DNA of 64,000 nt, from the NCBI RefSeq assembly GCF_030145815.1, contig NZ_JAIXHL010000009.1:113263-177262 (forward strand), read 5' to 3'. Made by a program: the position numbers and the translations under genes. A model generated the notes under the pieces. The model was not told the DNA's origin and ran no database searches. It saw nothing but the letters and a program-made list of their open reading frames with translations. Below, one piece after another: positions 18,438 through 26,373 of the stretch. The DNA comes from Sphingomonas sp. (GTDB lineage Bacteria > Pseudomonadota > Alphaproteobacteria > Sphingomonadales > Sphingomonadaceae). Numbering within the stretch: position 1 is the stretch's first letter; each line of letters starts with the position of its first letter.

Positions 18438-19544
18438 ATGCGAAGCCTGATCCTCCTCGTCGCCGCCACGATCGCAGCGCCCGCCGTGGCGCAGCTGCGC
18501 GCCGTGCCGACTCAGCCCGACTCGGAAGCAGCCGCGCTGCGCGGGGTCGAGGTGATCCTGATCAACGAAGGCACTGCCCCGGTCGCGGCGGAAGGGCCGC
18601 GCACGATCGAGGTGACCGCAGCCGACGGCACGCGTCTGATCCTTGAACGCCTGCCTGCACCCGCCGCAACGATCGCGCCGGGCAGCTTTGCGAAAGCGCG
18701 CTACGTGCCCACCGGCTATGCCGCCCGTCCGGTGACCAAGCCGCTGCCCGGCGCGCCGCTGCCCGCCGGGGTCGGCGCACCCTGGACCGCCGACGCACCC
18801 GCCGCCGCACCGCGCAGCGCCGAGGCGGGCGAGCGTGAGGCACCGACATCGTCCGGCACGCGATCGGGCTTTCTCGACCGGTTCACGCCGCACGAACCTG
18901 TCTATGGCGCGTTCGGCCTGGGCGATTCGGGCGGCAAGCTGCAGGTCAGTTTCGCGTTTCAGCCGATCGGTGGCGACGGCGCGTTCAGCCATCTGCGCTT
19001 TGCCTATACCCAGACGATGTTCTGGCGCCTCGACCTGCCGTCCGGGCCGTTCACCCACACGACCTATTCGCCCGAAGTCTATGTCGAGCGCGCGGTCGAT
19101 CCGACTGCGACGATTGGCCTTGGCTGGCGGCACGATTCGAACGGGGAGGGCGACGCCACCTCGATCGATTCGAACCGTATCTTCCTGCGCGCGACCAAGG
19201 CCTTCGACCTGGGTGACAATTGGCGCGCCGAAGTGACGCCCCAGGCCTGGGTCTATGTCGGCAAACAGGGTGTCGCCCCCGATCTCGACCGTTATTGGGG
19301 TAATGGGTCGCTCGGCCTCACGCTGGTCAAGCCCGACAGCCTCAAGCTCGCGCTCACCGTGCGCGGCAGCCCCGAGAGCGGGCGCGGCGCGGCGGAACTG
19401 TTCGCGTCGTACCCGCTGGCGCGGATCAGCGACAGTCTCGGCTTCTATCTCTTCGCCCAAGGCTTTACAGGTTATGGTGAAGCACTTGACGATCATCGCC
19501 GTCGCGACAGCCATGCGCGGATCGGGATCGCCCTGACGCGATGA
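18438..19544 (+). CDS. pldA: Outer-membrane phospholipase A (PldA family) with N-terminal extension
   Basis: A 368-residue outer-membrane enzyme that hydrolyses phospholipids misplaced in the outer leaflet. The signal peptide is MRSLILLVAATIAAPAVAQ. The barrel domain (about 150-368) carries FTPHEPVYG, FAYTQTMFW, the catalytic region GWRHDSNG (His 232, Ser 234) and SNR (Asn 246), matching the His-Ser-Asn triad of OMPLA. The C-terminus ends in LTR, not in an aromatic residue, which is unusual for barrels. Residues about 20-140 form an extra beta-rich, Pro/Ala-rich region not found in the E. coli enzyme. Confidence 0.88.
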   Translation: MRSLILLVAATIAAPAVAQLRAVPTQPDSEAAALRGVEVILINEGTAPVAAEGPRTIEVTAADGTRLILERLPAPAATIAPGSFAKARYVPTGYAARPVTKPLPGAPLPAGVGAPWTADAPAAAPRSAEAGEREAPTSSGTRSGFLDRFTPHEPVYGAFGLGDSGGKLQVSFAFQPIGGDGAFSHLRFAYTQTMFWRLDLPSGPFTHTTYSPEVYVERAVDPTATIGLGWRHDSNGEGDATSIDSNRIFLRATKAFDLGDNWRAEVTPQAWVYVGKQGVAPDLDRYWGNGSLGLTLVKPDSLKLALTVRGSPESGRGAAELFASYPLARISDSLGFYLFAQGFTGYGEALDDHRRRDSHARIGIALTR

Positions 19545-19561
19545 ATTTGTAGGAGAGACCC

Positions 19562-20107
19562 ATGCGCCTGAAGCTCGCTCTTGCCGCCCTGATGCTGCCG
19601 CTGACCATGCCGGCCAGCGCCGCACTCGCCCCGGGGGCCAAAGCACCCAATTTCACGGCCAAGGGCGCGATCGCCGGGCGCGATTTCACCGTGAACCTGG
19701 CTACGCAGCTGAAAAAGGGGCCGGTGGTGCTGTATTTCTTCCCCGCCGCCTTCACCCCCGGGTGCAGCGCCGAGGCGGCGGCGTTTGCCGCAGCAGTCGA
19801 CGATTTCAAGAAAGCCGGGGCCGTCGTGATCGGCATGTCGGCCGATCCTGTGGATAAGTTGCGCGACTTTTCTGCCAAGGACTGCGCCGGAAAATTCGCC
19901 GTCGCCAGTGCCAGCCCGGAAGTCATCCGCGGCTATGACGTCGCGCTGGGCCGTCAGATTGGGGGCCGCGACGCCACCAACCGCACCAGCTACGTGATCG
20001 CCCCCAACGGTAAGATCATCTACGCGCACAGCGACCTCAGCCCGGCGGACCATGTGCGCAACACGCTCGCCGCCGTGCGCCAGTGGCGGGCGACCCGGAA
20101 AAGCTGA
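19562..20107 (+). CDS. Secreted peroxiredoxin (BCP/AhpC-TSA fold)
   Basis: A 181-residue thiol peroxidase probably acting in the periplasm, since it has a signal peptide (MRLKLALAALMLPLTMPASA). The peroxidatic motif is PAAFTPGC, with Cys 68 and the conserved Thr 65. A second cysteine, Cys 108 (KDCAGKF), may act as the resolving residue. A GATG-upstream AGGAG site precedes the ATG. It lies 17 bases after pldA, so the two are probably cotranscribed; removal of peroxides near the envelope is the likely role. It could also be annotated as a thioredoxin-dependent peroxidase of the BCP type. Confidence 0.88.
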   Translation: MRLKLALAALMLPLTMPASAALAPGAKAPNFTAKGAIAGRDFTVNLATQLKKGPVVLYFFPAAFTPGCSAEAAAFAAAVDDFKKAGAVVIGMSADPVDKLRDFSAKDCAGKFAVASASPEVIRGYDVALGRQIGGRDATNRTSYVIAPNGKIIYAHSDLSPADHVRNTLAAVRQWRATRKS

Positions 20108-20182
20108 TCCGTAACTGGGCTGGCTCGTTTCACCGGATATTAGCAGTTCCGGCTTAAGTCCGGTGCCGAACGGAGCGGCGCA

Positions 20183-21244
20183 ATGGGTGGGCCCCTTGGT
20201 GAAACGGAGGACGGGTTGGTGAGGCTGGCGAGGGCGTCACGTGTGGATGAGGCCGGGGATCCCGCGCGTCAGCTGTACGATCGCATCGGCCGGTTCCTCT
20301 TCGACCAGCGGCTCGAACCGAGCCCCGCCAATTTCGCCTTTGCCTGGCACCTGCTGCACGATCCCGATGGCGCGCTCGCTAAGGCGGTCGCGAACCTGAC
20401 CGAGGGTGGTGTTCGGCTGACGCAGCGCGACATCGAATCGCTGGGCTGCGAACCGCCCGCCAATGCCGCCAAGGCACGTGAGAAGGTCGATGGCCTGGTC
20501 GCGAAGACGCAGATGCAGGTCGAGGGCTTTCAGGACATGGTGCAGGCGATGCGCGCCGAGACCGCCGGCTTCGGTCGCGACCTCGCCGCCAGCGCCGACG
20601 CGATCCGCCGATCGGGTGACGGACCAGTCGGCGTCGCGCTCGAAGAAGTGTCGCGCATCACCGGCGCAATGCTGGAGCGCGTGCATCGCGCCGAATCGCA
20701 GCTGGAAAGCGCGACGCGCGAAGCGAGCGAGCTGCGCAGTGCGCTGGAAGAAGCGCGCGACAATGCCCGGCGCGACGCGCTGACCGAATTGCCCAACCGC
20801 CGTGCGTTCGAGGAAGCGTTCAGCGCGCAGCAGGCGTCGGGCGCGCGGCTGTGCATCGCGGTGTGCGACGTCGATCATTTCAAGTCGGTCAACGACCGTT
20901 TCGGCCATGCCGTGGGCGACCGCGTATTGCGCACCATCGCCCAGGCGCTCAGCGAAACCTGTGTCGGTCACCTCGTCGCACGCCATGGTGGCGAGGAATT
21001 CGCAATCCTGTTTTCCGGCATTGGTATCGCCAAGGCGCGCGACATCATGGAACATGCGCGGTCGATGGTGGCGTCCAAACGCTATCGCCTGCGCGAATCC
21101 GACCTGCCGATCGGGGAGATTACGTTCTCGGCGGGCCTCACGCGCGTTCATATCGGTGAATCGCTCGCCGACAGCTTCGCGCGCGCTGATGGCAAATTGT
21201 ACGAAGCCAAGCATGCCGGGCGGAATCGCGTGATCGGCGGCTGA
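20183..21244 (+). CDS. GGDEF-domain diguanylate cyclase
   Basis: A 353-residue cytoplasmic protein. The C-terminal GGDEF domain (about 195-350) has GGEEF at 269-273 and DHFKSVNDRFGH, so cyclase activity is plausible. The inhibitory RxxD I-site expected 5-9 residues before GGEEF is absent (CVGH instead), so product feedback through that site is unlikely. The N-terminal 190 residues hold no recognisable sensor but include a coiled-coil (about 150-195) just before the cyclase, typical of dimerising signalling proteins. No transmembrane segment is visible. It stands alone and is followed by a hairpin-forming sequence and a sigma-54 promoter. Confidence 0.9.
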   Translation: MGGPLGETEDGLVRLARASRVDEAGDPARQLYDRIGRFLFDQRLEPSPANFAFAWHLLHDPDGALAKAVANLTEGGVRLTQRDIESLGCEPPANAAKAREKVDGLVAKTQMQVEGFQDMVQAMRAETAGFGRDLAASADAIRRSGDGPVGVALEEVSRITGAMLERVHRAESQLESATREASELRSALEEARDNARRDALTELPNRRAFEEAFSAQQASGARLCIAVCDVDHFKSVNDRFGHAVGDRVLRTIAQALSETCVGHLVARHGGEEFAILFSGIGIAKARDIMEHARSMVASKRYRLRESDLPIGEITFSAGLTRVHIGESLADSFARADGKLYEAKHAGRNRVIGG

Positions 21245-21246
21245 TC

Positions 21247-21319
21247 ATTGGGAAATTACGCCAACCGGCTAGGGATTTTTTCCCAATCTTCCCGACAATA
21301 AAATTACAATTCCTTGTAA
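21247..21319. promoter_or_regulatory. Inverted repeats between GGDEF gene and sigma-54 promoter
   Basis: A perfect 9-bp inverted repeat ATTGGGAAA (21247-21255) / TTTCCCAAT (21279-21287) is separated by 23 bases. A second interrupted palindrome TTACAA-N4-TTGTAA lies at 21304-21319. Both lie upstream of the sigma-54-type promoter at 21339. They could be activator-binding sites for an enhancer-binding protein, or the first could contribute to termination of the GGDEF gene, whose stop is 3 bases away. The region is AT-richer than its surroundings. Confidence 0.45.
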
Positions 21320-21338
21320 ATCAGTGACTTATCGAAAC

Positions 21339-21354
21339 TGGCACGGTCCCTGCA
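21339..21354 (+). promoter_or_regulatory. Sigma-54 (RpoN)-type promoter
   Basis: The sequence TGGCACGGTCCCTGCA matches the sigma-54 consensus TGGCACG-N4-TTGC at nearly every conserved position. The -24 GG is at 21340-21341 and the -12 GC at 21352-21353, with the canonical spacing; one -12 base is C in place of T. Transcription would begin near 21364, about 50 bases before the first of two tandem small-protein genes. The activating enhancer-binding protein is not in the window. Confidence 0.72.
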
Positions 21355-21412
21355 ATCTCTCTGGCATCCCCGGCGGACTGATCCACCGGGAAGCAAAAGA
21401 GGGAAAAACATC

Positions 21413-21523
21413 ATGGCACTCCGTTTCGAAAACTTCGCCCGCTCCGCCGTCGCTCTGGTCGGCGCTGCTGGCTTCACCCTGGTGATGATCGCCAACACCG
21501 TCAGCCTTGGCCCGGTCGCCTGA
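21413..21523 (+). CDS. Small single-helix membrane protein 1 (36 aa)
   Basis: A short reading frame starting ATG after AGAGGGAA, coding 36 residues that begin MALRFENFARS and end in GPVA. A charged N-terminus is followed by one continuous hydrophobic segment (about 12-30), so it is probably a single-pass membrane peptide. Base composition at third positions agrees with coding use. It is placed 59 bases after a near-consensus sigma-54 promoter and 30 bases before a similar small gene. The function is unknown; the tandem arrangement and shared promoter argue that it is real. Confidence 0.65.
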   Translation: MALRFENFARSAVALVGAAGFTLVMIANTVSLGPVA

Positions 21524-21553
21524 TCCGCTGCAGTCTCACAGGGAGTAGATAAA

Positions 21554-21652
21554 ATGGTTCGTCAGTTCTTCGTCGCGCTCGTGTCGCTCGGTCTCACCGC
21601 CGCCATGGTCGCCACCACCATCGCACCCCAGTCGGCAGGCTTCATCGCCTGA
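21554..21652 (+). CDS. Small single-helix membrane protein 2 (32 aa)
   Basis: A 32-residue reading frame (MVRQFFVALVSLG start, GFIA end) preceded by GGGAG. It is almost entirely hydrophobic with a basic residue at the N-terminus and resembles the preceding small protein in length, polarity and Ala-terminated end, suggesting a duplicated or paired family. It is likely transcribed with its neighbour from the sigma-54 promoter. A GC hairpin (21656-21672) just after its stop could end the transcript. Function unknown. Confidence 0.6.
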   Translation: MVRQFFVALVSLGLTAAMVATTIAPQSAGFIA

Positions 21653-21655
21653 CCG

Positions 21656-21672
21656 GCGGGGTGCGCCCCCGC
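21656..21672. terminator. GC hairpin at convergent junction
   Basis: GCGGGG (21656-21661) pairs with CCCCGC (21667-21672) around a 5-base loop. It lies between the end of the small-protein pair and the stop of the convergent DUF421 gene. There is no T-run, so termination is suggested mainly by placement. Confidence 0.35.
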
Positions 21673-21673
21673 T

Positions 21674-22153
21674 TCACGCGGGTCGCGCATCCTCCGCCTG
21701 TGCGGGTTCGCCGTCCCCGCGCCTGATGAAGCTGATCCGCCCCTCGGGCTCCAGGATCGCCCAGGCAACATCGCGGACATGGGCAATGCCCGCCAGCCGC
21801 ATTTCCGATTCCACCTCGCGCCGCGTCAGCCGGTCGCGCTTCAGATTGGCCTCGATCAGCGCGCCGTCGCGAATCAGCACGCGGGGCTCGCCCTCGATCG
21901 CCCGCTCCGCGCGCGGCCAGCGATAGCTGACCCAGCCGAGCACGCTCGCCCAAAAGGCAAAGGTCGCGATCGCCAGCGTTGCCCCGGTCAGGCTGAAATC
22001 ATTATGCGTGACCCCCTGCTGGATCAGGTCGCCCAGCACCACCAGCATCACCAGCTCGAACGGCGTCATCTGCCCCAGTTCGCGCTTGCCCATCAGGCGC
22101 AGCAGCCCGAACAGGATGGCAAACATCACGCTGGCCCGGATCACGATATCCAT
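21674..22153 (-). CDS. DUF421/YetF-family membrane protein
   Basis: A 159-residue protein with transmembrane segments at the N-terminus (about 5-25, 35-55 and 60-80), followed by a soluble domain (about 85-150) with GEPRVLIRDG, LTRREVESEM and AILEPEGRISF, which are hallmarks of the YetF/YcaP DUF421 family. The molecular role of this family is not settled. The start codon overlaps the stop of the upstream gene in a TGATG arrangement, so the two are translationally coupled. The 3' end is convergent with the small-protein pair. Confidence 0.88.
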   Translation of the reverse strand: MDIVIRASVMFAILFGLLRLMGKRELGQMTPFELVMLVVLGDLIQQGVTHNDFSLTGATLAIATFAFWASVLGWVSYRWPRAERAIEGEPRVLIRDGALIEANLKRDRLTRREVESEMRLAGIAHVRDVAWAILEPEGRISFIRRGDGEPAQAEDARPA

Positions 22154-22692
22154 CAGGGTAGCACCGTGATGTGCAGCGGGATCGCCGCCAGTGGGCGCTC
22201 GCCATCCAGCACGGCGATCTTCCCCTCGGTGCCGGCGAACAGCGGCGGGTTGATCTGGCCGTCGATCTTGATGTCGAGCGTTTCCCCCGGCTTGAGCGGA
22301 CCATAGTCGAAGCGGAACCCACCGTCCTTGACCGATTCTTCGCTCGGTGCGGGGATCATCGTGTTGATGGTCATATCGCGCCACAAGGTCGCATCGACCG
22401 CGATCACTGCCTTCTCGATCGGTGCGCGCGCGGTCACCCGAACCAACGTTTCGAAAAACACCCCGTTGCGGACCACACGCGGCGTGCGGACTTCCAGCGT
22501 GGCGGCATGGGTAGTGGTAGTGAGCGGTCGCGCCTTGCCGCCGCCGAACACACCCAGCAGCGCCGCGATCATCAGCGCACTCAGCAGGATCAGCGCTAGC
22601 CACCGCCGCCGACCGCGCCCCGTCCCGGTTGTCGGATCGGCATGCGCCGGGACGATGCCGTCGGGATAAGAGGGGGCGGGTGCATCGCTCAT
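22153..22692 (-). CDS. Hypothetical single-pass membrane protein coupled to DUF421 gene
   Basis: About 179 residues starting at ATG 22692 (MSDAPAPSYPDG); an in-frame ATG at 22713 would add seven. A cytosolic Pro-rich N-terminus leads into Arg-rich RGRRRW and one transmembrane helix (about 32-50). The remaining region is a beta-rich extracytoplasmic domain with TLEVRTPRVVRNG and FDYGPLKPGETLDIKIDGQ, reminiscent of an Ig-like or carbohydrate-binding fold. I do not recognise a named family. Its stop overlaps the DUF421 start, so the two proteins probably work together. Confidence 0.72.
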   Translation of the reverse strand: MSDAPAPSYPDGIVPAHADPTTGTGRGRRRWLALILLSALMIAALLGVFGGGKARPLTTTTHAATLEVRTPRVVRNGVFFETLVRVTARAPIEKAVIAVDATLWRDMTINTMIPAPSEESVKDGGFRFDYGPLKPGETLDIKIDGQINPPLFAGTEGKIAVLDGERPLAAIPLHITVLP

Positions 22693-22786
22693 CCCGACCG
22701 TAACGAACGGCATGTCGCCCGGTTGCGCGGAACCGCTTGCGCCACGCCCGGTTGATACGCCGGGCGGGGCACGACTGGAGCACAGC

Positions 22787-23638
22787 ATGACCGACACCGC
22801 CGAAATGATCCACGAAGACGCGCTGCCGGGCGAGGAGCGGACGCTCGATCCCAAGCCCGAATGGCAGCCGCGCTATCCCGGTTCGGGGCGGCTCGACGGC
22901 AAGGTCGCGCTGATCACCGGCGCGGACAGCGGCGTCGGCCGCGCGGTCGCGGCACTGTTCGCGCGCGAGGGCGCCGATATCGCCATCCTCTATCTGCTCG
23001 AAGACGCCGACGCCGAGGAGACTAGGCGCATCGTCGAGGCAGAAGGTCACCGCGCGATCCTGATCAAGGCGGATGTCGGGTCAAAGAAGATGTGCGACCG
23101 CGCCGTCGCGCAGACCATCGACGCCTTCGGACGGCTCGATGTCCTCATCAACAATGCCGGCGAACAGCACCCCGACAAAGACATTCGCGACATTACCGAA
23201 GAGCAATTGCTCCGCACGTTCCAGACCAACATCTTCGGCATGTTCTATTTGGTACAGGCGGCGCTTCCACACCTGAAACCCGGTGCCGCAATCGTCAATT
23301 GTACATCCGTCACCATGTACCAGGGCTCGGCCGAGCTGCTCGACTATTCGAGCACCAAGGGCGCAATCACCGCCTTCACCCGCTCGCTGTCCGAAAACCT
23401 GATCGAAAAGGGCGTTCGCGTGAACGCCGTCGCGCCCGGCCCGATCTGGACGCCGCTCAACCCCTGTGGCGGCGCGTCGCCGGAAAAGCTTGAAACCTTC
23501 GGCGAAGACACCCCGATGGGTCGCCTGGGCCAGCCCAATGAGGTCGCCTCCGCATTCCTGTTCCTTGCCTGCGAGGATGCCAGTTACATGTCGGGACAGG
23601 TGCTGCATCCCAATGGCGGGATCATCGTCAACGGATGA
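22787..23638 (+). CDS. SDR oxidoreductase (YhdF/YghA, general-stress type)
   Basis: A 283-residue NAD(P)-dependent short-chain dehydrogenase. ATG 22787 gives an N-terminal extension ending in PKPEWQPRYPGSGRL, typical of the GSP39/YghA subgroup; an earlier start at 22712 runs into the divergent gene. The cofactor motif is TGADSGVGRA, the structural motif NNAGEQH, and the active site YSSTKGA. The C-terminus GQVLHPNGG is also family-typical. Substrate uncertain, probably an aldehyde or ketone under stress. It is divergent from the preceding membrane-protein gene. Confidence 0.9.
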   Translation: MTDTAEMIHEDALPGEERTLDPKPEWQPRYPGSGRLDGKVALITGADSGVGRAVAALFAREGADIAILYLLEDADAEETRRIVEAEGHRAILIKADVGSKKMCDRAVAQTIDAFGRLDVLINNAGEQHPDKDIRDITEEQLLRTFQTNIFGMFYLVQAALPHLKPGAAIVNCTSVTMYQGSAELLDYSSTKGAITAFTRSLSENLIEKGVRVNAVAPGPIWTPLNPCGGASPEKLETFGEDTPMGRLGQPNEVASAFLFLACEDASYMSGQVLHPNGGIIVNG

Positions 23639-23687
23639 TCCAACGGGCTGATTGACCGGGATCGCATGGCGGCGCATCTGGTCCGCC

Positions 23688-24689
23688 ATGCGCTTCTTCT
23701 CCGACAATGCCGCCCCCGCCTGTCCCGAGGTAATCGCGGCGCTCTCCGCCGCCAATATTCAGGACACCGCCTATGACGGTGACCGCTGGAGCGCGGCGCT
23801 CGATGCGCGCTTTTCGGCGCTGTTCGGGACCGAGGTTGCGGTGCTGTGGGTTCCGACCGGCACCGCCGCCAACTGCCTCGCGCTCGCCTCGCTCTGCCCG
23901 CCTTATGGCGGGGTGGTGTGCCACCGCGAAGCACATATCCAGATGGACGAGGGCGGCGCGCCCGAATTCTACACCCACGGCGCCAAGCTGATGCTGGCCG
24001 ACGGGGCGGGCGCGAAGCTGACCCCCGATTCGATCCGGGCCGTGCTCGATGCGGTCAAGCCCGGCGTCCACTGGGTGCAGCCGCACGCGATCTCGATCAC
24101 CAACGCGACCGAATATGGACTGGCCTATAGCCCGGACGAGGTCGCGGCGATCGGCGACCTCGCGCGCAGCCGCAATCTAGCCTTGCACATGGACGGCGCG
24201 CGCTTTGCCAATGCGGTCGTGCATCATGAGTGCGACCCGGCCGATGTCACGTGGCGCGCCGGGGTCGATGCGCTGAGCTTCGGCTTCATCAAGAATGGCG
24301 GCATGGGTGCCGAAGCGTTGGTGTTCTTCCGCCCCGACCTCGCCGAAACCTGCAAGATGCGGCGCAAGCGCGCGGGGCATCTCCAGTCCAAGGGCCGCTT
24401 TCTCGCCGCGCAGCTGATCGCGATGCTCGACGACGACATCTGGCTGCGCAACGCGCACGCCGCCAATGCCGGGGCCGCGCTGCTGGGCCGGGCCGCGCCG
24501 CACCGGCTGGTGCACCCGGTCGAATCCAACGCGGTGTTCGTGCGGCTTAGCCCAGACGAGGCCGCAGCGTTGCGCGCGCAGGGTTTCGACTTTTACGACT
24601 GGGGCGTCGGCGAAGCGCGCTTCGTCGTTGCTTGGGATCAGGACGAAGCGGCGGTCGCGCCACTCGCAGCGGCGCTCGCCGCGCTGTGA
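23688..24689 (+). CDS. Low-specificity L-threonine aldolase family
   Basis: A 333-residue PLP enzyme that cleaves L-threonine (and related beta-hydroxy amino acids) to glycine and aldehyde. The start ATG 23688 gives MRFFSDNAAP, a typical N-terminus. The PLP lysine is Lys 202 in FGFIKNGG, and the PLP-binding aspartate is Asp 169 in HMDGARF. The stop overlaps the next gene's start by 4 bases. Close relatives are sometimes annotated as beta-eliminating lyases, and only a biochemical test could separate these. Confidence 0.86.
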   Translation: MRFFSDNAAPACPEVIAALSAANIQDTAYDGDRWSAALDARFSALFGTEVAVLWVPTGTAANCLALASLCPPYGGVVCHREAHIQMDEGGAPEFYTHGAKLMLADGAGAKLTPDSIRAVLDAVKPGVHWVQPHAISITNATEYGLAYSPDEVAAIGDLARSRNLALHMDGARFANAVVHHECDPADVTWRAGVDALSFGFIKNGGMGAEALVFFRPDLAETCKMRRKRAGHLQSKGRFLAAQLIAMLDDDIWLRNAHAANAGAALLGRAAPHRLVHPVESNAVFVRLSPDEAAALRAQGFDFYDWGVGEARFVVAWDQDEAAVAPLAAALAAL

Positions 24690-25615
24690 GCGAGGGCACG
24701 ACAACGGCCCCGCGGCCCAATTCCACCAAGCTCGCGGTGCTGATTCCGTTCGGCATCGTCACCCTGATCTGGGGATCGACCTGGCTGGTCATTACCGGCC
24801 AGCTCGGCGTGGTGCCGCCGACCTGGTCGGTCACCTATCGCTTCCTCGTCGGCGGAATCGCGATGCTCGCCTGGGCGGCATGGTCGCGCCAGCCTTTGTG
24901 GCTCGATGCGCGCGGCATGGGGTTCGCCGCGCTGCTCGGGCTGATGCAGTTCGTGCTCAACTTCAACTTCGTCTACCGCGCAGAGATGCACGTCACCTCC
25001 GGCCTCGTCGCCGTGGTGTTCGCGTTGCTCCTCGTGCCCAACGCGATCCTGTCGCGCATCTTCCTTGGCCAGCGCATGGGACGGCAGCTGCTGGTCGGGT
25101 CGGTGGTGGCAATGGCGGGCGTAGCGCTGTTGTTCATCCATGAAATCCGCCGTGACCCTCTCGCGAGCGGCGAGGTTTATTACGGCATCGGCGTCACGCT
25201 GCTCGGCGTCATGTGCGCGTCGGTCGCCAACATCATGCAGGCGACCGAGACGTCGAAACGCTACCCGATGGCGACGACGATCGCGTGGGCAATGCTGCTC
25301 GGCGCGGGCATGGACGGCGCGTTCGCCTGGGCCACGACCGGCCCTCCGGTGTTCGAATGGACCGCGACCTATATCGCGGGGGTCCTGTATCTCGGCATTG
25401 TCGCGTCGGCCGTGGCCTTCCCGCTCTATTTCGGGATCATCCGCGTGATCGGCCCGGCCAAGGCGGCCTATTCCAGCGTCCTGATCCCGGTGATCGCAAT
25501 GCTGCTCTCGACGCTGTTCGAGGGCTATCGCTGGTCGCTGCTGGCGGGAGCGGGGGCGGCGCTGGCCGGGGTCGGGCTGGTCGTTGCGCTCAAGGCGCGC
25601 AGGCCCGCGCGGTAA
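24686..25615 (+). CDS. DMT-family transporter (EamA-type exporter)
   Basis: About 309 residues forming ten predicted membrane helices in two EamA repeats, the second ending in SLLAGAGAALAGVGLVVAL. Members of this family export amino acids or metabolites. The GTG start at 24686 overlaps the threonine aldolase stop by 4 bases, so coupling to amino-acid handling is suggested. The conserved Trp-Gly-Ser (IWGSTW) block near residue 25 supports the assignment. Its last 91 bases overlap the convergent epimerase-like gene on the other strand. Confidence 0.9.
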   Translation: MSEGTTTAPRPNSTKLAVLIPFGIVTLIWGSTWLVITGQLGVVPPTWSVTYRFLVGGIAMLAWAAWSRQPLWLDARGMGFAALLGLMQFVLNFNFVYRAEMHVTSGLVAVVFALLLVPNAILSRIFLGQRMGRQLLVGSVVAMAGVALLFIHEIRRDPLASGEVYYGIGVTLLGVMCASVANIMQATETSKRYPMATTIAWAMLLGAGMDGAFAWATTGPPVFEWTATYIAGVLYLGIVASAVAFPLYFGIIRVIGPAKAAYSSVLIPVIAMLLSTLFEGYRWSLLAGAGAALAGVGLVVALKARRPAR

Positions 25616-26349
25616 TCGGGAAAGCGCGGCCGCCAGTTCAGCACGCGCTTCGCCTTGCCGTTAGCGACGCGGCGGTTCTCGGCATAAAAGGCGCGCGCCT
25701 GCGGGGACAGCTGCGCCTCGGCCAGCGGCACGAGCGGCGGGACGGGCAGGCCCAGCACGCGGCACCCGAACGCGATCACATCGGACTGCGGCGCCGGTTC
25801 GTCGTCGGACAGGTTATAGGCGCCGGGCGGCGCATCGAACCCGGCAATGACCCCGGCGGCAAGGTCGGTGACATGGATCCGGCTGAATACCTGCCCCGGC
25901 ACGTCGATCCGCCGCGCCTCGCCTGCACGAATGCGGTCGAGCGGCGATCGGCCCGGACCATAGATGCCGGGCAGGCGAAACACCCGCGCGCCCAGCTCCA
26001 GCCACGCCGCATCCGCCGCCGCGCGCGCGGTGCGGCGCCCGGTCCCGGTCGGTGCGCTTTCATCGACCCACGCGCCCTGCGCGTCGCCATAGACCCCGGT
26101 CGAGGACAAATAGCCGAGCCACGCCCCGCTCTTGCTGAGCTCGGCACCATAGGTCGCCAGTACCGGATCGGCCTCGCCCGGCGGGACCGAAGAGAGGATA
26201 TGCGTCGCCTGCGCGATCTCGAACCGCACCCGCTCGGAATCGTCAAAGCCAAGGTTACCCGCGCTCCCCGTCGCCACGATCCGCGCGGCGGGCAGCGCGG
26301 CGGCGATGTGCCGCGCACTGTATCCAAAGCCGAAGATCAAGAGGCGCAT
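25525..26349 (-). CDS. NAD(P)-binding extended SDR / epimerase-like protein
   Basis: A 274-residue Rossmann protein. The N-terminal dinucleotide motif is GFGYSARHIA (residues 7-16), a variant of GxGxxG. Further features are YLSSTGVYGD (active-site region) and RLPGIYGPGRSPLDRI. The family resembles YeeZ-type SDR proteins of uncertain activity. The C-terminus is a low-complexity Ala/Pro/Ser tail, and its last 91 bases overlap the 3' end of the convergent transporter gene. The tail may simply be a late stop; the core domain ends about residue 250. Confidence 0.86.
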   Translation of the reverse strand: MRLLIFGFGYSARHIAAALPAARIVATGSAGNLGFDDSERVRFEIAQATHILSSVPPGEADPVLATYGAELSKSGAWLGYLSSTGVYGDAQGAWVDESAPTGTGRRTARAAADAAWLELGARVFRLPGIYGPGRSPLDRIRAGEARRIDVPGQVFSRIHVTDLAAGVIAGFDAPPGAYNLSDDEPAPQSDVIAFGCRVLGLPVPPLVPLAEAQLSPQARAFYAENRRVANGKAKRVLNWRPRFPDYRAGLRALSATTSPTPASAAPAPASSDQR

Positions 26350-26373
26350 AACGCCGTCCCGATCCCGTTCAGC

